Source of the DNA: Nocardia beijingensis NBRC 16342 | GTDB taxonomy: Bacteria; Actinomycetota; Actinomycetes; Mycobacteriales; Mycobacteriaceae | Assembly (NCBI RefSeq): GCF_001612785.1 | Contig: NZ_BDBC01000002.1 | Location: 1 to 64,000, forward strand | Reading direction: 5' to 3' | DNA length: 64,000 nt | In this document: positions 7,699 to 16,401 of the stretch, one piece after another | How the letters are laid out: each line of letters starts with the position of its first letter | Numbering within the stretch: the stretch's first letter is position 1 | Position numbers and translations under genes: made by a program | The notes under the pieces: generated by a model | The model's input: only the letters and a program-made list of their open reading frames with translations | Databases searched by the model: none | Told to the model about the DNA's origin: nothing

Positions 7699-9096
7699 TC
7701 AGCCGGGGGCTATGTTGGCGTTGCGGTGGAAGAGGTTGCCCGGGTCGTAGTCGGCCTTGATGTGCGCCAGCTTCGCGTATTTCGTGCGGCCGTACGATTC
7801 GCGAATCCGGTCGTGGTCCGCGTCGGACATGAAGTTGACGTACCCGCCCTGGTTGGAAGCCAATGGGCGCAGCGCTTCCCACGTCGTGCGCACCCATTCC
7901 CGGTCCGAGGCGAGGGTTTCCGGGTCTGGGGTGATCGCGGTGATATTGCACTCGTAATGCGGGTCGCGCGTGCCGCCGAACGCCGTGTCGTTCTCGCCGA
8001 CAGTGCTGAACGCGCCGGTGAGCGGGAAGATCGGCATGAACGACAGCGGAGCGGTCTTCCCGGCGGCGTTCGCGGTGAGAACCGCGATGACGTCATTGGA
8101 GAAATCGTGGATGTCCAGCGCCTTCTCGTAGCCGTGCAGGCCCCACGGCGCCGCCGTGTCGAGCATCCGCTGCAACCCGGTGTACGGGATCGGGGTGCGG
8201 AATTCGAACAGCGGCGGCAATGCGCTGCGGATCGACGCCAGCGCGGCGGCGTGCTCATCGGCCGTGCCGAAACCGGCCACGATCAGGGCGTGGCCCGCAC
8301 GGCCGTGGTACCGCTCCGGGACGAACGGCGCGGCCGGCGCCGACATCGCCAGCGCGATGAACGCGCCGGACCGGCGCGGCAGGGTGGGGATGAACTCACG
8401 GATCAGGCGCAGTGCGTCGGTGCCGTCCGGCATGTCCCAGAACAGCAGGCCCATGTGGACCTCCGGCCCGACGTGGTGCAGGCGGTACTCGAATTCGGTG
8501 ACCACGCCGAAATTCCCGCCGCCCCCGCGTAAGGCCCAGAACAATTCCGCGTTCTCGGTCTCGGACGCCCGCACCACCTGGCCGTCGGCGAGGACCACCT
8601 GCGCCGAGACGAGGTTGTCGATGGCCAGCCCGGCCATGCGGGTCAACCAGCCCATGCCGCCGCCGAGGGTGAGGCCGCCGACGCCCGTGTCGCTGATCAC
8701 CCCGCCGGTCACCGCCAGCCCGTACGCCTGGGTCGCGGCGTCCATGTCCGCCATCGTCGCTCCGCCGCCGACCCTGGCGCGTTCGGTCTCCGGATTCACC
8801 ACGACGTTCTTCAAAGCGCTCAGGTTGATCATCAGGCCGCCGTCGCCGACCGCGGTTCCGCTGTAGGAATGGCCGCCGCCGCGAACGGAGATCTCCAGCC
8901 CGCGCTCCCGGCCGAAGGCCAGCGCCGCGGCGACATCGCGGGGCGACAGGCACTGGGCGATCACGGCGGGGCGCCGGTCGATGTCGCCGTTCCAGATGGC
9001 GCGGGCCCGATCGTATCCGTGGTCGGCTGGGCCGTACACCGGCCCGTCGATGAGGGACCGCAATGCTTCGAGATCGGAATTCACTGTTTGCGTCAT
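7699..9096 (-). CDS. FAD-linked oxidase with berberine-bridge (BBE) C-terminal domain
   Basis: 465 aa from ATG 9096, with GGGAGGA upstream. The PCMH-type FAD domain spans about residues 40-210: 'ISVRGGGHSYSG' carries the His used for covalent 8-alpha flavin attachment, and 'VGGLTLGGGMGWLTRMAGLA' and 'WALRGGGGNFGVVTEFEY' follow. The BBE domain closes the protein ('GGYVNFMSD...YAKLAHIKADYDPGNLFHRN'). Relatives oxidise alcohols, amines or sugars with O2. There is no visible secretion signal, so it is likely cytoplasmic. It is not part of the steroid operons; the gap to fadE33 (9097-9308) shows nothing else. The substrate is unknown. Confidence 0.88.
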   Translation of the reverse strand: MTQTVNSDLEALRSLIDGPVYGPADHGYDRARAIWNGDIDRRPAVIAQCLSPRDVAAALAFGRERGLEISVRGGGHSYSGTAVGDGGLMINLSALKNVVVNPETERARVGGGATMADMDAATQAYGLAVTGGVISDTGVGGLTLGGGMGWLTRMAGLAIDNLVSAQVVLADGQVVRASETENAELFWALRGGGGNFGVVTEFEYRLHHVGPEVHMGLLFWDMPDGTDALRLIREFIPTLPRRSGAFIALAMSAPAAPFVPERYHGRAGHALIVAGFGTADEHAAALASIRSALPPLFEFRTPIPYTGLQRMLDTAAPWGLHGYEKALDIHDFSNDVIAVLTANAAGKTAPLSFMPIFPLTGAFSTVGENDTAFGGTRDPHYECNITAITPDPETLASDREWVRTTWEALRPLASNQGGYVNFMSDADHDRIRESYGRTKYAKLAHIKADYDPGNLFHRNANIAPG

Positions 9097-9308
9097 GGCA
9101 TCCTCCCGGATGGTGGCCCCGACGACTTTTGGGGCGAGCCCGCATCTCGACTCGCTACGGCACCGATTCCGACCCGCGGTGCCACTCGAAAACGCATCCC
9201 CCGGCATGCGCGTGTGGCGCTTGTCACATCTTAGTGCATCGAGTTGGCGCCGGACAGCCGATCGAGGCAGGGCGCGCCGCCGACCGGTCGGTGCGCCGCT
9301 GCCCCTGT

Positions 9309-10364
9309 TCAGGCCGGCTGCGCCGCCGGGCGGTGCGCGGCGCCGAACAGTTGCGCGTCCCCGTGGGCGCGCTTGAAGAACAGATGCGCGTCGTGTTCCC
9401 AGGTGATCGCGATGCCACCGTGCAGCTGGACGGTCTCGGCCGCGATGGCGGTGAGCGCCTCCGAGCAGTGCACACGGGCGACCCAGACGTCCTCGGCGGC
9501 CGACGGGCTGTTCGCCGCCACCGCCGCGGTCGCGGCGACGGACGCCGACCGGGCCGATTCCAGCAGCACGTACATGTCGGCCATGCGGTGCTTGAGCGCC
9601 TGGAAACTGCCGATCACCCGCCCGAACTGCACGCGGGACTTGGCGTAGTCCACCGTCATCTCCAGGCAGCGGTCGGCGGCGCCGACCTGCTCGGCGGCCA
9701 GCGCAGCCCACCCGATCTCCCGCAGCCGGGCGACCGTCGCCGACTGGTCGCCAGAGCCGAGCCGTCGCGCGGGCGCGTCGGCGAAGCCGACTTCGGCCAG
9801 TTTGCGGGTGGGGTCCATGGTGGGCACCGCCCGCCGGGTGACGCCGGGCGCGGTGGGCTCGACCTCGAACAGACCGGTCGGCGTGACGACGACGAAGGTG
9901 TCCGCCGCCATCCCGTCGAGCACGTAGTGCGCGGTCCCGGTGAGTGCCCCGCCCGTCTCGCGCACGCCCGGCTCGTCCCAGCCGCGCTCGTCCGCCCAGC
10001 AGACCGCGATCGTGCGCGTGCCTTCGGCCACCTCGGGCAACAGCCGCGCGCACGCTTCGCCGTCACCGGACAGCAGCACCGCCTGCGCACCGAGGACGGC
10101 GGAGCCGAGCATCGGCACCCCAGCGAGCGTCCGGCCCAATTCGCCCACCACCAGCAAGGATTCGACCAGGCTCGCGCCGAATCCGCCGTATTCCTCCGGA
10201 ATCGCCAGCGCGGCGACGCCGATCTGCTCGCACAGCAGCCGCCACAGCGCGGGGTCGTAGCCGAGTTCGGTGTCCATCGCGGCGCGCACCGCGGCGGACC
10301 CGGCGTGCTTGGTCAGCAGCGCCCGCACCGAAGCGAGGAAATCCTGATGTTCGGCGGTGCTCAT
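9309..10364 (-). CDS. fadE33: Acyl-CoA dehydrogenase, FadE33-like
   Basis: 351 aa from ATG 10364, with AAAGGA upstream. It is a short acyl-CoA dehydrogenase: N-terminal helical domain 'ALAIPEEYGGFGASLVE', middle beta domain, and C-terminal helices 'YAKSRVQFGRVIGSFQALKHRMADM' and 'AAETVQLHGGIAITWEHDAHLFFKRAH'. It lacks the 'GGTNEIQRNII'-type end of full FadE proteins, as expected for the partner subunit of heteromeric actinobacterial enzymes. It is the last gene of the fadD3-echA-fadE31-fadE32-fadE33 operon, matching M. tuberculosis Rv3561-Rv3564. The expected role is FAD-dependent alpha,beta-desaturation of a CoA thioester late in ring C/D breakdown. Assignment is by gene order plus family; the exact substrate is not proven. 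Confidence 0.8.
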   Translation of the reverse strand: MSTAEHQDFLASVRALLTKHAGSAAVRAAMDTELGYDPALWRLLCEQIGVAALAIPEEYGGFGASLVESLLVVGELGRTLAGVPMLGSAVLGAQAVLLSGDGEACARLLPEVAEGTRTIAVCWADERGWDEPGVRETGGALTGTAHYVLDGMAADTFVVVTPTGLFEVEPTAPGVTRRAVPTMDPTRKLAEVGFADAPARRLGSGDQSATVARLREIGWAALAAEQVGAADRCLEMTVDYAKSRVQFGRVIGSFQALKHRMADMYVLLESARSASVAATAAVAANSPSAAEDVWVARVHCSEALTAIAAETVQLHGGIAITWEHDAHLFFKRAHGDAQLFGAAHRPAAQPA

Positions 10365-10384
10365 CGGTGTCCTTTCTGAGGGAA

Positions 10385-10491
10385 GCGCTGCCGCCTCCGG
10401 GCCTGACCGCTCATGCTGGGCTGGTTTGTCGCATGAGCGGGGCCCTGCGTGGTTACGCTGCGCTGCCGCCTCCGGGCCTGACCGCTCATGC
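10385..10491. repeat. 32-bp direct duplication at the 3' end of fadE32
   Basis: The 32-bp segment at 10385-10416 is repeated at 10460-10491 with a 75-bp period. The right copy includes the last codon and stop of fadE32; the left copy lies in the fadE32-fadE33 spacer. It looks like a tandem duplication of the gene end plus flanking sequence. Confidence 0.75.
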
Positions 10492-11511
10492 GATGCCCCG
10501 CGGGGTGGGTTCGGTGTCCTCCCGCAGCGCCTGGGCGATCCGGGCGCGATGCAGGTCGGGTGTGCCCCAGGCCGAACGCAGCGCGGTCACCTTGGTCAGC
10601 CACAGCGACAGGTCGTACTCGGCGGTGTAGCCGATCGCGCCGTGTACCTGGAGTGCGGCGCGCGCCGCGCGATAGGCGGCGTCGCCGCAGGCGATGACGG
10701 CGGCCGAGACGTCCCGACCGCGGGTGGGCGCGGTCATGGTGAGCGCGGCACGGTAGAGCAGCGGCTCGGCCAGATCCAGCGCGATGAGCACATCGGCCAG
10801 CTTCTGCTTCACGGCCTGGAACTCGCCGATCGGCTTGCCGAATTGCTTGCGCTGCTTGGCGTATTCCGTGGACGCGTGCAGCAGCGCCTTTCCCGCGCCG
10901 AGCAGCTGGGCCGCGCACGCCAGCGCGCCGGTGTCGAAACCGGCGGCCACGGCCGCGCCGACCTGGTCACCCTGGACGACGGTTTCGTCCGCGGCGACCG
11001 CGAACAGGCGGCGGGCGGGATCGACCGATCGCACCAGGCCGCCGCGGCGCCCGGTGGACACCAGGTCCGTACCGGCCACCAGCACCACCTCGGCGGTGTC
11101 GGCGTCCAGCGCGACGCCGCCGAGGCCGGGTGAATCGAACGCGACGGTGCCCAGCGCCGTGCCCTCCACGAAGCCGGGTAGCAGGCGCGCGGCCGGACCC
11201 TTGTCCGTAAGCGCCTGCAACACCGCCGGAATCGCGGCGGCGGTCTCCACCAGCGGACCCGGCACGGCAGCCCGCCCGATCTCCTGGAACGCCACCACCA
11301 GATCGATCGGTTCGGCGCCGATGCCGCCGTGCTCCTCCGCGACGGCCAGACCCAGCACACCGGCCTCGGCCAGTTGCCGGATCAACGCCCGACCCGGCCC
11401 GCTGTCACCGGACGCCCACGCGCGCACGGCGGAGGGCGCGCGGCCCGCCTCCAGCAGTTTGCGCAGGCTGGCGCCGAAATCGAGTTGTTCGGGGCTGAGC
11501 GCGAATCTCAT
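10486..11511 (-). CDS. fadE32: Acyl-CoA dehydrogenase, FadE32-like
   Basis: 341 aa from ATG 11511, overlapping the fadE31 stop (ATGA). The fold is acyl-CoA dehydrogenase: 'VLGLAVAEEHGGIGAEPIDL' in the N-domain, 'STEYAKQRKQFGKPIGEFQA' and 'LQVHGAIGYTAEYDLSLWL' in the C-domain. Like the FadE33-like protein it lacks the C-terminal 'TNEIQR' FAD-adenine motif found in FadE31, suggesting the two subunit types combine as in other actinobacterial alpha2-beta2 enzymes. The syntenic M. tuberculosis gene is Rv3563 (fadE32), a KstR2-regulated gene needed for HIP catabolism. Expected role: desaturation of ring-opened acyl-CoA intermediates. Confidence 0.82.
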   Translation of the reverse strand: MRFALSPEQLDFGASLRKLLEAGRAPSAVRAWASGDSGPGRALIRQLAEAGVLGLAVAEEHGGIGAEPIDLVVAFQEIGRAAVPGPLVETAAAIPAVLQALTDKGPAARLLPGFVEGTALGTVAFDSPGLGGVALDADTAEVVLVAGTDLVSTGRRGGLVRSVDPARRLFAVAADETVVQGDQVGAAVAAGFDTGALACAAQLLGAGKALLHASTEYAKQRKQFGKPIGEFQAVKQKLADVLIALDLAEPLLYRAALTMTAPTRGRDVSAAVIACGDAAYRAARAALQVHGAIGYTAEYDLSLWLTKVTALRSAWGTPDLHRARIAQALREDTEPTPRGIA

Positions 11512-12650
11512 CGGCCGCTTCCTCTCGGTAGTCCGAGCAGCCGCTCGGCGATGATGTTGCGCTGGATCTCGTTGGTGCCCGCGTAGATCGGCCCCGACAG
11601 CGCGAACAGGTATCCGTCGGTCCACGGTCCGGAACGCTCCGCCGCCGGACCGAGCACCTCGAGCGCGGTCTCGTGCATGGCGATATCCAGCTCGGACCAG
11701 AACACCTTGGTGATCGAGGATTCCGCGCCCAGCTTGCCGCCTTCGTCGAGCCGGGTGACCGTGCCGAACGTGTGCAGCCGGTAGGCCTCGCTGCCGATCC
11801 AGGCGTCCACCACCGCGTCGCGCTGCGCGGTGTTGTCCTGGTCGCCGTCCTCGCGCCACAGCTCGATCAGCCGCCGCGCGGTGGCGCTGAACCGGCCAGG
11901 GCTGCGCAGCGAGAGGCCGCGTTCGTTGCTCGAGGTGCTCATCGCCACCCGCCAGCCCTCGCCCGGCGCGCCGATCACGTCGCGGTCGGGCACGAACACG
12001 TCGTCGAGGAAGATCTCCGCGAAGCCGGGTTCCCCGTCCAACTGCGGGATCGGGCGCACCGAGACCCCGTCGGCGGTCAGCGGGAACATGACGTAGGTGA
12101 GGCCCTTGTGTCGTTCGGCCTCGGGGTCGCTGCGGAACAGCCCGAACGCCCAATCCGCGAAGGCGGCGCGCGAACTCCACGTCTTCTGGCCGCTCAGCAG
12201 CCAGCCGCCGTTGGTGCGCCTGGCGGTCGAGCGGATACCGGCCAGGTCGCTGCCCGCTTCGGGCTCCGACCACGCCTGCGCCCAGATGTCGTCGCCGCGC
12301 GCCATCCGCGGCATGATCCGCTCCAGCTGCTCGGGGGTGCCGTGTTCGAACAGCGTCGGCGCCAGCAGGAAGATGCCGTTCTGGCTGACCCGCCCCGGCG
12401 CGCCCGCCGCGTAGTACTCCTGCTCGAACAGCACCCATTCCAGCAGCGAGGCATCGCGCCCGCCGAACTCCTCCGGCCAGGCCACCACCGAGAGCCTGGC
12501 GTCGGCGAGGGTGCGCTCCCAGGCGCGGTGCGCCTCGAAGCCCGCCTTGGTGTCCATGGACGGCAGCGGTTGCGCCGGTTTGTTCGCGGCCAGGAATTCG
12601 CGGACTTCCCGCTGGAATTCCTGGGTCGCCTGGTCGAGATCCAGATCCAC
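11508..12650 (-). CDS. fadE31: Acyl-CoA dehydrogenase, FadE31-like
   Basis: 380 aa from GTG 12650, whose first base overlaps the echA stop (TAGTG). M. tuberculosis FadE31 is of similar length (377 aa). It is a full acyl-CoA dehydrogenase: 'VVAWPEEFGGRDASLLEWVLF' (N-domain), 'WAQAWSEPEAGSDLAGI' and 'GQKTWSSRAAFADWAFGLFR' (FAD/substrate region), and the C-terminal 'IYAGTNEIQRNIIAERLLGL' that contacts the FAD adenine of the neighbouring subunit. It lies inside the KstR2-type fadD3 operon and probably pairs with FadE32 and/or FadE33 in one complex. The substrate assignment follows gene order, not residues. Confidence 0.85.
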   Translation of the reverse strand: MDLDLDQATQEFQREVREFLAANKPAQPLPSMDTKAGFEAHRAWERTLADARLSVVAWPEEFGGRDASLLEWVLFEQEYYAAGAPGRVSQNGIFLLAPTLFEHGTPEQLERIMPRMARGDDIWAQAWSEPEAGSDLAGIRSTARRTNGGWLLSGQKTWSSRAAFADWAFGLFRSDPEAERHKGLTYVMFPLTADGVSVRPIPQLDGEPGFAEIFLDDVFVPDRDVIGAPGEGWRVAMSTSSNERGLSLRSPGRFSATARRLIELWREDGDQDNTAQRDAVVDAWIGSEAYRLHTFGTVTRLDEGGKLGAESSITKVFWSELDIAMHETALEVLGPAAERSGPWTDGYLFALSGPIYAGTNEIQRNIIAERLLGLPRGSGR

Positions 12651-13555
12651 TAGGTCGTTCCGTTCTGTTCTGCGGTGCTCGCCGAGGCCTTCATCGACTT
12701 GGCGTTCATGCCGCCGAGCGAGTCGGCGCCGACTTCGGCGTTGTGCGCGTGGGCGAAGTGGTGCAGGCCGAAGACCGAATCCATGCCCGAACGCATGCCC
12801 ATCAGGTCCTCGGCCTGGTTGACCGCCTTCTTCGTCAGCGCGAGACCGAATTGCGGCATGGTGGCGATCTTCTCGGCCAGCGCCAGCGTCTCGGTCTCCA
12901 AGTCGGCGCGCGGCACCACCCGGTTGACCATGCCCCATTCCTTGGCCTGCGCCGCGCCGAACCGGTCGCCGGTGAACAGGAATTCCTTGGCCGCGCGCGG
13001 ACCCATCACCCACGGGTGCGCGAAGTACTCGACGCCGGGAATGCCCATGCGCACCACGGGATCGGAGAAGAACGCGTCGTCGGAGGCGATGATCAGATCG
13101 CACACCCAGGCCAGCATGAGCCCGCCCGCGATGCAGGCGCCCTGCACCATGGCGATGGTCGGCTTGGGAATCTCCCGCCAGCGCCTGCACATCCCGAGGT
13201 AGACCTCGAGTTCGCGGGCGAAGCGCTGGTCGCCGCCGGCCCGGTCCACGTGGTCCCACCACAGCGCGGCCTTGTTCTGGTACCGCACGTGGTGGTCGCG
13301 GCCGGGCGTGCCGATGTCGTGGCCCGCGCTGAAGTGTTTGCCGTTGCCCGCGAGCACGATCACCCCGACCTCGGGGTCCTCTACGGCGCGCTCGAACGCG
13401 GTGTCGAGCGCGTAGGTCATCACCGAGTTCTGCGCGTTGCGGTAGTCCGGCCGGTTCAGCGTGACGATCGCGACGCGGCCGCGCCGCTCGTAGGTGACGA
13501 CCTCACCTTCGTCCGGGATCGCCGGACCCTCGTCCGGGGTTGCCGGTTCCGACAT
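12650..13555 (-). CDS. Enoyl-CoA hydratase/isomerase-family protein (EchA)
   Basis: 301 aa from ATG 13555, overlapping the fadD3 stop (TAATG). The crotonase fold has 'RVAIVTLNRPDYRNAQNS' (residues about 28-45), the oxyanion-hole segment 'KHFSAGHDI' and the second 'GACIAGGLMLAWVCDLIIASDDA' loop. The C-terminal 'DSVFGLHHFAHAHNAEVG' tail is characteristic of the EchA13-like subgroup. It sits between fadD3 and fadE31, a position with no counterpart in M. tuberculosis H37Rv. Coupling on both sides argues that it works on HIP-derived CoA thioesters. Hydratase, isomerase or hydrolase activity cannot be separated from sequence alone. Confidence 0.82.
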   Translation of the reverse strand: MSEPATPDEGPAIPDEGEVVTYERRGRVAIVTLNRPDYRNAQNSVMTYALDTAFERAVEDPEVGVIVLAGNGKHFSAGHDIGTPGRDHHVRYQNKAALWWDHVDRAGGDQRFARELEVYLGMCRRWREIPKPTIAMVQGACIAGGLMLAWVCDLIIASDDAFFSDPVVRMGIPGVEYFAHPWVMGPRAAKEFLFTGDRFGAAQAKEWGMVNRVVPRADLETETLALAEKIATMPQFGLALTKKAVNQAEDLMGMRSGMDSVFGLHHFAHAHNAEVGADSLGGMNAKSMKASASTAEQNGTT

Positions 13556-15108
13556 TACGACTTCTCCTCACGTAGTTGACGCTTGAGCACTTTCCCGGCG
13601 GCGCTGTAGGGCAGCTGGTCGCGGAATTCGACGAACCGCGGCACCTTGAAATTGGCCAGCACGGTGGTGGCGTGGGCGAGCACCTGGTCCTCGGTGAGGC
13701 CGGAGCCGGGCTTGCGCACCACGTACGCCTTGCCCACTTCGCCCATCCTGGTGTCGGGCACGCCGATCACCGCCGACTCGGCCACGCCGTCCAGCCGGGC
13801 CAGCGCCTGTTCCACCTCGGCGGGATAGACGTTGAAGCCGCCGGAGATGTACATGTCCTTGAGCCGGTCGGTGATCTTCAGGTATCCGCGGTCGTCGATC
13901 GTGCCGATGTCGCCGGTGTGCAGCCAGCCGTCGGCGTCGATCGTCTCCGCGGTGCTGTCCGGGTCGTCGAGGTAGCCGAGCATCACGTTCGGCCCGCGCA
14001 GCAGGACCTCGCCCGCTTCGCCGAGGCGCAGCTCGAAATCCGCGATCGGCCTGCCGCAGGTGTTCGCGATGGTCTCGGCGTCGTCGTCGACGCGGCACAT
14101 GGTGCCGAAGCCCGCGCTCTCGGACAGGCCGTACGCGGTGATGACGACGTCGAAGGCCAGTTCCGAGCGCATCCGCTCGATCAGCACCACCGGCACCGTC
14201 GCCGCTCCGGTGACGGCCACCCGCAGGGAACTCAGGTCGAATTCGGCGCGGCGCGGGAAATCCAGGATCGTCTGGTAGATCGTCGGCGGGCCGGGCAGCA
14301 CGGTGACCCGCTCCGCGCCGATCAGCCGCATCGTCTCCGGCACGTCGAAAACGGCCTGCGGGATGATCGTGGCCCCGGTGACCAGGCAGGCGAGGATGCC
14401 CGCTTTGTAGCCGAAGTTGTGGAAGAACGGGTTCACCACCAGATACCGGTCGTCGCCGCGCAAGGTGGCGCACTCGGCCCAGGCCCGCACCACCGACAGC
14501 GCCTGCCGGTGCGCGACCAGCGTGCCCTTGCTGCGGCCGGTGGTGCCGGAGGTGAACAGGATGTCGGAGATGTCGTCGGGGGTGACCGACTCGGCGCGTT
14601 CCTCGGCTTCGGCCACGGTGACCGGCGCGGCGACGGTCGCGAGTTCCGACCAGTCCAGCGCGGCGATGTCGGTGTTCTCGGTGCCCGGTTCGACCGGGAT
14701 CACCACCACCGTGTCGATGGCCAGATCGGTCGCGGACGTGCGCAGTTCGGCCAGCCGGTCGCGGCCGAGGAACGGCCCCGCGATGAACAGGGCCTTCGCG
14801 TCCACCCGGCTGAGCACGTCGGCGGCTTCGTCGGCCACGTAGCGGGTGTTCAGCGGCACCAGCGCGGCCCCGGCGTAGTGGGCGGCCAGCGCGGCGATCA
14901 CCCAGTGGTGGGTGTTGGGCGCCCACATGGCCACGCGGTCGCCCGTGCGCACCCCGCGTGCGATGAGCGCCCGCGCCACTTCCTGGACCGCGCCGAGCAA
15001 CTCGGTCCAGTTCAGCCGGACCGAGCCGTCGGCGATCGCTGGGGCTTCGCCGAAGGTCCGAGCGGCGTGGCGCAGTGCCATCGGTGTGGTCTGAGCAGGG
15101 GTTGTCAC
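13555..15108 (-). CDS. fadD3: HIP-CoA synthetase (acyl-CoA ligase FadD3)
   Basis: 517 aa from GTG 15108, with AAGGA upstream. It is an ANL-superfamily ligase: P-loop 'LFTSGTTGRSKGTLVAH' (residues about 190-206), 'AYGLSESAGFGTM' core motif, hinge 'DGWLHTGDIGTIDDRGYL' with 'DRLKDMYISGGFNVYPAEVE', and the catalytic Lys region 'SAAGKVLKRQLRE' at the end. In M. tuberculosis and Rhodococcus, FadD3 activates HIP (the rings C/D propionate left after steroid ring A/B loss) to HIP-CoA using ATP. It heads a five-gene leftward operon divergent from fadE30, with a KstR2-type box between, as in M. tuberculosis. Gene order makes this a confident call. Confidence 0.9.
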   Translation of the reverse strand: MTTPAQTTPMALRHAARTFGEAPAIADGSVRLNWTELLGAVQEVARALIARGVRTGDRVAMWAPNTHHWVIAALAAHYAGAALVPLNTRYVADEAADVLSRVDAKALFIAGPFLGRDRLAELRTSATDLAIDTVVVIPVEPGTENTDIAALDWSELATVAAPVTVAEAEERAESVTPDDISDILFTSGTTGRSKGTLVAHRQALSVVRAWAECATLRGDDRYLVVNPFFHNFGYKAGILACLVTGATIIPQAVFDVPETMRLIGAERVTVLPGPPTIYQTILDFPRRAEFDLSSLRVAVTGAATVPVVLIERMRSELAFDVVITAYGLSESAGFGTMCRVDDDAETIANTCGRPIADFELRLGEAGEVLLRGPNVMLGYLDDPDSTAETIDADGWLHTGDIGTIDDRGYLKITDRLKDMYISGGFNVYPAEVEQALARLDGVAESAVIGVPDTRMGEVGKAYVVRKPGSGLTEDQVLAHATTVLANFKVPRFVEFRDQLPYSAAGKVLKRQLREEKS

Positions 15109-15153
15109 GGTTGTCCTTACCGTCCGCGAGCGAGTTATGCGTGCACTCTACAA

Positions 15154-15167
15154 AGCAAGTGCTTGGT
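15154..15167. promoter_or_regulatory. KstR2-type operator between fadD3 and fadE30
   Basis: AGCAAGTGCTTGGT matches the published KstR2 palindrome AnCAAGnnCTTGnT at all defined positions. A -10-like TAGGTT (15167-15172) follows on the plus strand, and the fadE30 GTG lies 12 bases beyond it, so fadE30 is probably leaderless. On the other strand a TAGAGT (complement of 15145-15150) could serve fadD3. HIP-CoA is the known inducer of KstR2. Confidence 0.88.
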
Positions 15168-15183
15168 AGGTTATCCTACCGGC

Positions 15184-16401
15184 GTGGGTGCGATCCAGAC
15201 CTCAGAATCCGACACCGCCGCTCCGGACGGGCGGTTTTCCGCCGCGCAGGACGAGCGATTCGCCGCCGAAGTGCGCGAGTGGCTGGAGGAGAACCTCAAC
15301 GGCGAATTCCGCGCGTTGCGCGGCCTCGGCGGCCCAGGCCGCGAACACGAGGCGTTCGACGAACGCCTGGCCTGGGACCGGCACTTGGCCGCCGCCGGGT
15401 GGACCTGCCTCGGCTGGCCGAAGGAGTACGGCGGCCGCGAGGCCACGGTGCGCCAGCAGGTGATCTTCCACGAGGAATACGCCAAGGCGAACGCGCCCGC
15501 GCGGGTGTCGCACGTCGGCGAGGAGCTGCTCGGCCCGACTCTGCTCGCGTTCGGCACCCAGGCCCAGAAGGATCGGTTCCTGCCCGGTATTCGCGACGTC
15601 AGCGAACTGTGGTGCCAGGGCTATTCGGAACCCGGCGCCGGCTCCGACCTGGCCGCCATCACCACCGCGGCGCACCTGGACGGCGACGAGTGGTCGATCA
15701 ACGGGCAGAAGATCTGGACCTCGCTGGCCCACGTGGCGGACTGGTGCTTCGTCGTCGCCCGCACCGAGCGCGGCTCGACCAGGCACAAGGGCCTGTCCTA
15801 CCTGCTGGTCCCGATGAAGCAGCCTGGCATCGACGTACGCCCGATCATCCAGCTGACCGGCACCTCGGAGTTCAACGAAGTCTTCTTCGACGACGCCCGC
15901 ACCGCGGCCGACCTGGTGGTCGGCGAGCCTGGTGACGGCTGGCGGATCGCCATGGGCACGCTCACCTTCGAGCGCGGCATCTCCACCCTCGGCCAGCAGA
16001 TCCGTTTCGCGCGGGAACTGGCCGACATCGAGGCGCTGGCCCGCCGCACCGGCGCGGCCGACGATCCGCTGATCGCCGACCGGATCGACCGGGCCTGGGT
16101 GGGTTTGCGCGTGCTGCGCGCGCACGCCATGCGCACGATGGAGGGCGCTGGCGTGGACGACGGCGCCGGCCAGGCCTCGGTGGCGAAACTGCTGTGGGCC
16201 AACTGGCATCGCGGGCTGGGCGAACTGGCGATGGCCGTGCTCGGCGCCCGCGGTCTGGTGGCGGGCGAGGACGATCTCAACGAATGGCAGCGGCTGTATC
16301 TGTTCACCCGCGCCGACACCATCTACGGAGGTTCGAACGAAGTGCAGCGCAACATCATCGCCGAGCGGGTGCTCGGCCTGCCGCGCGAGGCTCGCCCGTG
16401 A
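15184..16401 (+). CDS. fadE30: Acyl-CoA dehydrogenase FadE30
   Basis: 405 aa from GTG 15184, which sits just after the -10-like element and has no Shine-Dalgarno sequence, consistent with a leaderless mRNA. It is a full-length acyl-CoA dehydrogenase: 'LGWPKEYGGREATVRQQVIF', 'LWCQGYSEPGAGSDLAAI', 'NGQKIWTSLAHVADWCFV' and the terminal 'IYGGSNEVQRNIIAERVLGL'. FadE30 is known to desaturate HIP-CoA (or its 5-hydroxy form) in the propionyl side chain, the first beta-oxidation step after FadD3. It is divergent from fadD3 and overlaps ipdF by GTGA, the same neighbourhood as Rv3559c-Rv3561. Confidence 0.9.
   Translation: MGAIQTSESDTAAPDGRFSAAQDERFAAEVREWLEENLNGEFRALRGLGGPGREHEAFDERLAWDRHLAAAGWTCLGWPKEYGGREATVRQQVIFHEEYAKANAPARVSHVGEELLGPTLLAFGTQAQKDRFLPGIRDVSELWCQGYSEPGAGSDLAAITTAAHLDGDEWSINGQKIWTSLAHVADWCFVVARTERGSTRHKGLSYLLVPMKQPGIDVRPIIQLTGTSEFNEVFFDDARTAADLVVGEPGDGWRIAMGTLTFERGISTLGQQIRFARELADIEALARRTGAADDPLIADRIDRAWVGLRVLRAHAMRTMEGAGVDDGAGQASVAKLLWANWHRGLGELAMAVLGARGLVAGEDDLNEWQRLYLFTRADTIYGGSNEVQRNIIAERVLGLPREARP

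Noticed and set aside
15165..15180. GGTAGG-TTAT-CCTACC inverted repeat beside the KstR2 box as a second operator
   Set aside because: The arms are only 6 bp, and the element coincides with the -10 region and the leaderless start; the symmetry is probably incidental, and it is not repeated at the other KstR2 promoters.
13576..16401. Very long plus-strand open frame (941 codons) across fadD3 and fadE30
   Set aside because: The first half is antisense to fadD3 and has no protein-like sequence; only the part from 15184 is FadE30.
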